Source of the DNA: Blepharisma stoltei
Lineage: Eukaryota > Ciliophora > Heterotrichea > Heterotrichida > Blepharismidae
Direction: 5' to 3'
NCBI GenBank assembly: GCA_914767885.1
Contig: CAJZBQ010000008.1
Span: 264,810-328,809 of the forward strand
DNA length: 64,000 nt
The position numbers were made by a program, and so were the translations under genes. Shown here in pieces: positions 57,880-64,000 of the stretch. Position 1 is the stretch's first letter. Each line of letters begins with the position of its first letter. The notes under the pieces were generated by a model. That model saw nothing but the letters and a program-made list of their open reading frames with translations. It made no database searches and had not been told where the DNA came from.

Positions 57880-58528
57880 AGTAATTTTTAATAAAGATTA
57901 AGATTAAGATTAAGATTACGCTGGGTATTTAAGGTCCCCTACTATGTCCGAGGTCGCATGCCACGGTTTCCCGTGTGGTGGCAGAGCGTTCACCAAGCCC
58001 GGGCCGAAACCCCCGGTTTCTCGGTAGAGGTATTGTCAAGGGCCGTCTCATACCGGCTTTGCTGACCACCTCCATTTCCAACTTGGATCGTCGCCTAAGT
58101 TTACGCCAACTCCGCTTCGTCGTCCGCCAGATCTGCCCATTGAAGGGCACCTTTTCAACTGGAGAGACCCCCGTTTTGGTGTCTAACTCGCCTTCCCCTC
58201 TTTTCCGGTCATCCCGAGAAAGAACTCAACAGCTTTCGCCATTCGGGGCGAGCCACAAAAGCAGCTTAGGCAGGTAAGTCACCCTGCCTCATTTCGGGCA
58301 CTCACTGGGCTGAGCGCTGCTGGCAAAAAGAAGTCACGAATAACTGCCCATGGATCTGGTCGCAAAAACAGCGGCTCTCGCGCTTAGGCCTCTCGCTTCG
58401 AGGTCCCAGATGTTGTTGGGCTAATTCCTGGCTCCAAAAACCATGCCCGGATATACATGGGTAACCACCACTGAGAGGGTGGGTCGGTCGCCATACGCCA
58501 TTTTATCTATATAGTAATTTTTAATAAA
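57880..58528 (-). mobile_element. 5'-truncated non-LTR retroelement (candidate), 617 bp insert
   Basis: Insert 57896-58512 is flanked by the 16-bp repeat AGTAATTTTTAATAAA (57880-57895 and 58513-58528). It is strongly G/C-rich compared with the window. On the minus strand it ends in a simple tail (AATCTT)n, directly after an open frame finishing ETVACDLGHSRGP-TAA. The open minus frame also runs far upstream (PNGESCWVLSRDDRKRGE), again using TGA as Trp. It is a different family from the 39.5-kb insert (other tail and sequence). Confidence 0.7.
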
Positions 58529-58572
58529 AAATAAAACATTTTAAGCCTTTTTTTGGGGAATTATTTGTCTAA

Positions 58573-58909
58573 CTCACCCCTCTGTGAGTGAACGAAACCA
58601 TTGGAAAAATCCCTATTTTTGCCCAAAAATCCACCCTCCGTGAGTGAACAAAAATTTTTTTAATAGAAAAAATTTTTTATGAAAAAAAATTTGATATATA
58701 AGTGATAAATAGTATAATGAAATCTCGAGCTAATTCTGTTTAATTTTAAATAAATTGCATTTTAAAACATAAATTTTATAAATTAAATTAATATTTGCTT
58801 TCCAATTTGTGCAAATTAGGATTTTTTTAAATTTCGAAAATAAAAAAAATTATATATTTAAAAAAAAGAGTGAACAAAATTTTTTTGATCATTCACGGAG
58901 AGGGAGTAA
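58573..58909 (+). mobile_element. Hairpin MITE copy 12
   Basis: TAA flanks (58570-58572 and 58907-58909). The left motif is mutated (CACCCCTCTGTGAGTG) and the right hairpin shortened, the core is well kept. Inserted in the B-box/USP chimera beside the retroelement. Confidence 0.8.
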
Positions 58910-60081
58910 AGGATCCAAATAAGGGCTTATGCTATATAGTTGAAAATAATTTTTGATTTGGACAATATTCATGCAGCTTATTTATAAGTCAGTTGATCAC
59001 ATTTTTAGGGTCTTTTTCAAAATTAGCCTATATAAAATTTACATAATAAGAGTTCTGTGCTAAAGTTATGCTAAAATCCGATAGTAAATTATCAACGAAG
59101 TTTTGGAAATTTGACCTTTTCATAGCATTAAATAAAATATTTAAGCTCAGTAGCGTTGGGTCCATTGGACTTTTTGATAATTCAACAAATAAAGATGAGC
59201 TAGCAAGAATCTGCAATGCTGAGGTGAGGTAGGAATTATCATTTATATCAGAAAATCCATGTTTTTGGCCAGGGAGAAGAAAAATCATTGAGGTAAATAA
59301 ATCACCATTTCCTACTGTTCGGTAAGCTTGGCTTGAGCTGAGATGCTGATTTTCAGCTTGAAAGGTATGATAATTCCCTGGCTCATAATAAGCACTTCTT
59401 GATAAATTTAAATTACTTAGAACAGGCTCCTTATCTATGCTTACTTGGCTTGAATTTTCAATAAGTTGACTGAGTCTTTTTACTTCATTTTTCAAATCAG
59501 CCACGTCTATTTCTAAGCTTTTTATTTTCGCTGCAGTATTTTCTCTATTAATTTCTATTGTCCTCTCATTTCCTGGATTTTGCCCGCCCAGCACACAGCT
59601 ATTGGCAATATCCCCATAATTAATAAACTCACTTATAAAACTTTCTAGCTGTGATTGGACGTCATTAGGATCATTAAGCAGTAGGATTTTTAGCAATGGG
59701 TCTTCCTCATTTGTCCTTATTTCTTTCGTTGTCAAAATTTTTCTTATATATTTGTCAATTATTCTGATTCCTAATTCTAGCGAATTTAACCCATTTTTAT
59801 TGATTTCTTCAAGGTTTTTCATATTTGTAGAAACATATGAGATAAGTTGTGATTTAATATTGTTTATTTTTGATTTTTCTTCTTGAAAAGATCGCAAAAT
59901 GCTTATCTGGGCTGGGCTTGACAGGCTCACGATATAGGTATTCAAACCTGTGAGTTAAAGGGCTAGAATTGGAATGGGATTTTTTATGTCGTTTGCAAAA
60001 AACTAACTTTTCAGCCTGGCAGTCGCAAATGTATTTAGGCTTTTCGTGGCATGATGGGATGCTACAAATATTGTAGTTCAT

Positions 60082-60316
60082 AATTAAAGTTTATTAAGAA
60101 ATTTTAGTTTTTACCTTAAGCTCTGCTATAAAAAGGGAAAGCGAATATTGTTGACATTTATGATGGCAGTAACATTAGACCTCACCAGTTTAACTTGAAA
60201 TAAAAATCATTAACTGCACACTCTTATTTAGTGGCTTAATGGATATCATTTAATGCTCTTGTGTATTAACTATATAGCAGATTTTGAATAAAATTTAGCT
60301 AGCATTATAATAATTA
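60082..60316. promoter_or_regulatory. Divergent intergenic region between two B-box genes
   Basis: 235 bp between start codons on opposite strands, so it probably holds both promoters. AT-rich; no motif that I can name with confidence. Confidence 0.35.
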
Positions 60317-60550
60317 ATGGAGCTTATGCAATGTTTTGAGCGTGGGTGCAAGAACGAGGTTGTATACTTGTGCCCATGCACCTCTCCTGAAACTCTATCC
60401 TGCGTACAGCATATTGGGGAGCATGTGATTCTTCCTAATATAGCTCATGTTCCCAACTTGATTTTTGTAGAGCCATGCAAAGTGACAAAAGAAGAAATTC
60501 TTAAGTTTCTTAAAAGAAAAAACTCAAAAAATAGCAAGCTGAAGGTGTAG
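60317..60550 (+). pseudogene. B-box gene truncated by the telomere
   Basis: MELMQCFERGCKNEVVYLC, then CTSPETLSCVQHIGEH, and the linker FVEPCKVTKEEILKFLKRK: the same B-box plus linker start as the TPR genes at 734 and 5567. After 77 residues the sequence runs into telomere repeat, and the stop codon TAG is made by the junction itself (AAGGTGTAGGGTG). The linker, TPRs or other C-terminal domain are missing, so this chromosome end lies inside a formerly longer gene. Confidence 0.8.
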
Positions 60551-63500
60551 GGTGTTAGGGTGTTAGGGTGTTAGGGGTGTTAGGGTGTTAGGGTGTTAGG
60601 GTGTTAGGGTGTTAGGGTGTTAGGGTGTTAGGGTGTTAGGGTGTTAGGGTGTTAGGGTGTTAGGGTGTTAGGGTGTTAGGGTGTTAGGGTGTTAGGGTGT
60701 TAGGGTGTTAGGGTGTGTTAGGGTGTTAGGGTGTTAGGGTGTTAGGGGTGTTAGGGTGTTAGGGTGTTAGGGTGTTAGGGTGTTAGGGTGTTAGGGTGTT
60801 AGGGTGTTAGGGTGTTAGGGTGTTAGGGTGTTAGGGTGTTAGGGTGTTAGGGTGTTAGGGGGTGTTAGGGTGTTAGGGTGTTAGGGTGTTAGGGTGTTAG
60901 GGTGTTAGGGTGTTAGGGTGTTAGGGTGTTAGGGTGTTAGGGGTGTTAGGGTGTTAGGGTGTTAGGGTGTTAGGGTGTTAGGGTGTTAGGGTGTTAGGGT
61001 GTTAGGGTGTTAGGGTGTTAGGGTGTTAGGGTGTTAGGGTGTTAGGGTGTTAGGGTGTTAGGGTGTTAGGGTGTTAGGGTGTTAGGGTGTTAGGGTGTTA
61101 GGGTGTTAGGGTGTTAGGGTGTTAGGGTGTTAGGGTGTTAGGGTGTTAGGGTGTTAGGGTGTTAGGGTGTTAGGGTGTTAGGGTGTTAGGGTGTTAGGGT
61201 GTTAGGGTGTTAGGGTGTTAGGGTGTTAGGGTGTTAGGGTGTTAGGGTGTTAGGGTGTTAGGGTGTTAGGGTGTTAGGGTGTTAGGGTGTTAGGGTGTTA
61301 GGGTGTTAGGGTGTTAGGGTGTTAGGGTGTTAGGGTGTTAGGGTGTTAGGGTGTTAGGGTGTTAGGGTGTTAGGGTGTTAGGGTGTTAGGGTGTTAGGGT
61401 GTTAGGGTGTTAGGGTGTTAGGGTGTTAGGGTGTTAGGGTGTTAGGGTGTTAGGGTGTTAGGGTGTTAGGGTGTTAGGGTGTTAGGGTGTTAGGGTGTTA
61501 GGGTGTTAGGGTGTTAGGGTGTTAGGGTGTTAGGGTGTTAGGGTGTTAGGGTGTTAGGGTGTTAGGGTGTTAGGGTGTTAGGGTGTTAGGGTGTTAGGGT
61601 GTTAGGGTGTTAGGGTTAGGGTGTTAGGGTTAGGGTGTTAGGGTGTTAGGGTGTTAGGGTGTTAGGGTGTTAGGGTGTTAGGGTGTTAGGGTGTTAGGGT
61701 GTTAGGGTGTTAGGGTGTTAGGGTGTTAGGGTGTTAGGGTGTTAGGGTGTTAGGGTGTTAGGGTGTTAGGGTGTTAGGGTGTTAGGGTGTTAGGGTGTTA
61801 GGGTGTTAGGGTGTTAGGGTGTTAGGGTGTTAGGGTGTTAGGGTGTTAGGGTGTTAGGGTGTTAGGGTGTTAGGGTGTTAGGGTGTTAGGGTGTTAGGGT
61901 GTTAGGGTGTTAGGGTGTTAGGGTGTTAGGGTGTTAGGGTGTTAGGGTGTTAGGGTGTTAGGGTGTTAGGGTGTTAGGGTGTTAGGGTGTTAGGGTGTTA
62001 GGGTGTTAGGGTGTTAGGGTGTTAGGGTGTTAGGGTGTTAGGGTGTTAGGGTGTTAGGGTGTTAGGGTGTTAGGGTGTTAGGGTGTTAGGGTGTTAGGGT
62101 GTTAGGGTGTTAGGGTGTTAGGGTGTTAGGGTGTTAGGGTGTTAGGGTGTTAGGGTGTTAGGGTGTTAGGGTGTTAGGGTGTTAGGGTGTTAGGGTGTTA
62201 GGGTGTTAGGGTGTTAGGGTGTTAGGGTGTTAGGGTGTTAGGGTGTTAGGGTGTTAGGGTGTTAGGGTGTTAGGGTGTTAGGGTGTTAGGGTGTTAGGGT
62301 GTTAGGGTGTTAGGGTGTTAGGGTGTTAGGGTGTTAGGGTGTTAGGGTGTTAGGGTGTTAGGGTGTTAGGGTGTTAGGGTGTTAGGGTGTTAGGGTGTTA
62401 GGGTGTTAGGGTGTTAGGGTGTTAGGGTGTTAGGGTGTTAGGGTGTTAGGGTGTTAGGGTGTTAGGGTGTTAGGGTGTTAGGGTGTTAGGGTGTTAGGGT
62501 GTTAGGGTGTTAGGGTGTTAGGGTGTTAGGGTGTTAGGGTGTTAGGGTGTTAGGGTGTTAGGGTGTTAGGGTGTTAGGGTGTTAGGGTGTTAGGGTGTTA
62601 GGGTGTTAGGGTGTTAGGGTGTTAGGGTGTTAGGGTGTTAGGGTGTTAGGGTGTTAGGGTGTTAGGGTGTTAGGGTGTTAGGGTGTTAGGGTGTTAGGGT
62701 GTTAGGGTGTTAGGGTGTTAGGGTGTTAGGGTGTTAGGGTGTTAGGGTGTTAGGGTGTTAGGGTGTTAGGGTGTTAGGGTGTTAGGGTGTTAGGGTGTTA
62801 GGGTGTTAGGGTGTTAGGGTGTTAGGGTGTTAGGGTGTTAGGGTGTTAGGGTGTTAGGGTGTTAGGGTGTTAGGGTGTTAGGGTGTTAGGGTGTTAGGGT
62901 GTTAGGGTGTTAGGGTGTTAGGGTGTTAGGGTGTTAGGGTGTTAGGGTGTTAGGGTGTTAGGGTGTTAGGGTGTTAGGGTGTTAGGGTGTTAGGGTGTTA
63001 GGGTGTTAGGGTGTTAGGGTGTTAGGGTGTTAGGGTGTTAGGGTGTTAGGGTGTTAGGGTGTTAGGGTGTTAGGGTGTTAGGGTGTTAGGGTGTTAGGGT
63101 GTTAGGGTGTTAGGGTGTTAGGGTGTTAGGGTGTTAGGGTGTTAGGGTGTTAGGGTGTTAGGGTGTTAGGGTGTTAGGGTGTTAGGGTGTTAGGGTGTTA
63201 GGGTGTTAGGGTGTTAGGGTGTTAGGGTGTTAGGGTGTTAGGGTGTTAGGGTGTTAGGGTGTTAGGGTGTTAGGGTGTTAGGGTGTTAGGGTGTTAGGGT
63301 GTTAGGGTGTTAGGGTGTTAGGGTGTTAGGGTGTTAGGGTGTTAGGGTGTTAGGGTGTTAGGGTGTTAGGGTGTTAGGGTGTTAGGGTGTTAGGGTGTTA
63401 GGGTGTTAGGGTGTTAGGGTGTTAGGGTGTTAGGGTGTTAGGGTGTTAGGGTGTTAGGGTGTTAGGGTGTTAGGGTGTTAGGGTGTTAGGGTGTTAGGGT

Positions 63501-64000
63501 GTTAGGGTGTTAGGGTGTTAGGGTGTTAGGGTGTTAGGGTGTTAGGGTGTTAGGGTGTTAGGGTGTTAGGGTGTTAGGGTGTTAGGGTGTTAGGGTGTTA
63601 GGGTGTTAGGGTGTTAGGGTGTTAGGGTGTTAGGGTGTTAGGGTGTTAGGGTGTTAGGGTGTTAGGGTGTTAGGGTGTTAGGGTGTTAGGGTGTTAGGGT
63701 GTTAGGGTGTTAGGGTGTTAGGGTGTTAGGGTGTTAGGGTGTTAGGGTGTTAGGGTGTTAGGGTGTTAGGGTGTTAGGGTGTTAGGGTGTTAGGGTGTTA
63801 GGGTGTTAGGGTGTTAGGGTGTTAGGGTGTTAGGGTGTTAGGGTGTTAGGGTGTTAGGGTGTTAGGGTGTTAGGGTGTTAGGGTGTTAGGGTGTTAGGGT
63901 GTTAGGGTGTTAGGGTGTTAGGGTGTTAGGGTGTTAGGGTGTTAGGGTGTTAGGGTGTTAGGGTGTTAGGGTGTTAGGGTGTTAGGGTGTTAGGGTGTTA
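60544..64000 (+). repeat. Telomere array (GTGTTAGG)n
   Basis: About 3,450 bp of the 8-mer, G-rich strand running towards the window end, as expected for a right-hand chromosome end. It is a permutation of CCCTAACA on the complementary strand, reported as the Blepharisma telomere repeat. The first 400 bp contain variants with extra G (near 60571, 60744, 60858, 60940) or an extra GT (60714); two 6-mer TTAGGG units occur near 61611-61630; beyond that it appears perfect to the window end, so the true length is unknown. Confidence 0.97.

Larger units (their letters stand above)
57373..60081 (-). pseudogene. B-box + USP-like chimera, broken by retroelement and MITE
   Basis: Minus strand. It starts MNYNICSIPSCHEKPKYICDC with a B-box-like zinc site as in the TPR genes, shifts frame once (near 59935), then a coiled coil (ISEFINYGDIANS ... 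KSLEIDVADLKNEVKRLSQL) and a degenerate Cys box KHGFSDINDNSYLTSALQIL in which Gly-Asn-Thr-Cys has become Asn-Asp-Asn-Ser. The intron GTAAATTTTATATAG (59028-59042) is kept, followed by FEKDPKNVINWLINKL. The C-terminal part (SICNQTKLVSRT ... YEIYGAIKCLYQ, VKKYVAYTKDGCAW) lies beyond a MITE (58573-58909) and a retroelement (57896-58512); its catalytic His is Lys. Two catalytic residues gone: a dead enzyme, but the domain combination is notable. Confidence 0.65.

Noticed and set aside
57975-58277. Plus-strand 100-residue open frame in the G/C-rich block
   Set aside because: It is the mirror of a longer minus-strand frame of the retroelement; no family resemblance.
60544-64000. Very regular short repeats could suggest a CRISPR array or satellite
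   Set aside because: A pure 8-mer with no spacers running to the window end, with the known telomere unit; it is a telomere.

Overview
The window looks like the chromosome end of a heterotrich ciliate, most likely Blepharisma. Three things support this. (1) The last 3.4 kb is an unbroken array of the 8-mer GTGTTAGG, a permutation of the CCCTAACA telomere repeat reported for Blepharisma. (2) UGA must be read as Trp: many frames continue across TGA at conserved Trp positions, while only TAA and TAG end genes. (3) Introns are 15 nt, GTAA...TAG, and fall at one conserved site in a ubiquitin-protease-like (USP) family. Base composition is very AT-rich.

Layout. 1-442: start of a CHL1/DDX11-like helicase (minus strand). 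0.7-10 kb: tandem B-box zinc-finger + TPR genes, two apparently intact, one disrupted, one remnant. 11-13 kb and 17.4-19.7 kb (minus): two kelch-like genes, the second fused to a TPR array. 15.4-16.7 kb: a decayed papain-family protease. 19.9-60 kb: about eleven USP-like genes plus several fragments, on both strands, each with a lineage-specific N-terminal region, a coiled coil and a USP Cys box. Some keep the Cys and His boxes. Others lost the Cys or carry frameshifts. A small ubiquitin-like gene ending in Gly-Gly-Phe (54.9-55.1 kb, minus) sits inside this cluster. 60.3-60.55 kb: a B-box gene cut off by the telomere, which starts at about 60.54 kb.

Many genes are interrupted by non-coding insertions. 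For more than a dozen, removing the segment between two TA (or T-N-A) repeats joins the reading frame to match paralogues. They are 58 to about 530 bp long. One family is a roughly 310-390 bp AT-rich element with G/C-tract ends, 3-bp T-N-A target duplications and a strong terminal hairpin (about 13 copies). Others are large imperfect palindromes. This is what germline internal eliminated sequences (IESs) look like, so the window is probably germline sequence, or somatic sequence with its IESs still in place. Two GC-rich insertions have 16-18 bp target duplications and short simple-repeat tails, as expected of truncated non-LTR retroelements, and one lies inside an IES.

How the genes may relate: B-box (often ubiquitin-ligase associated), USP (deubiquitinase) and ubiquitin-like proteins are all ubiquitin-system families, and one locus (57.4-60.1 kb) joins a B-box to a USP-like domain. 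The region reads as a fast-evolving subtelomeric nursery of ubiquitin-system and TPR proteins. All function calls rest on motifs seen by eye; no database search was possible.
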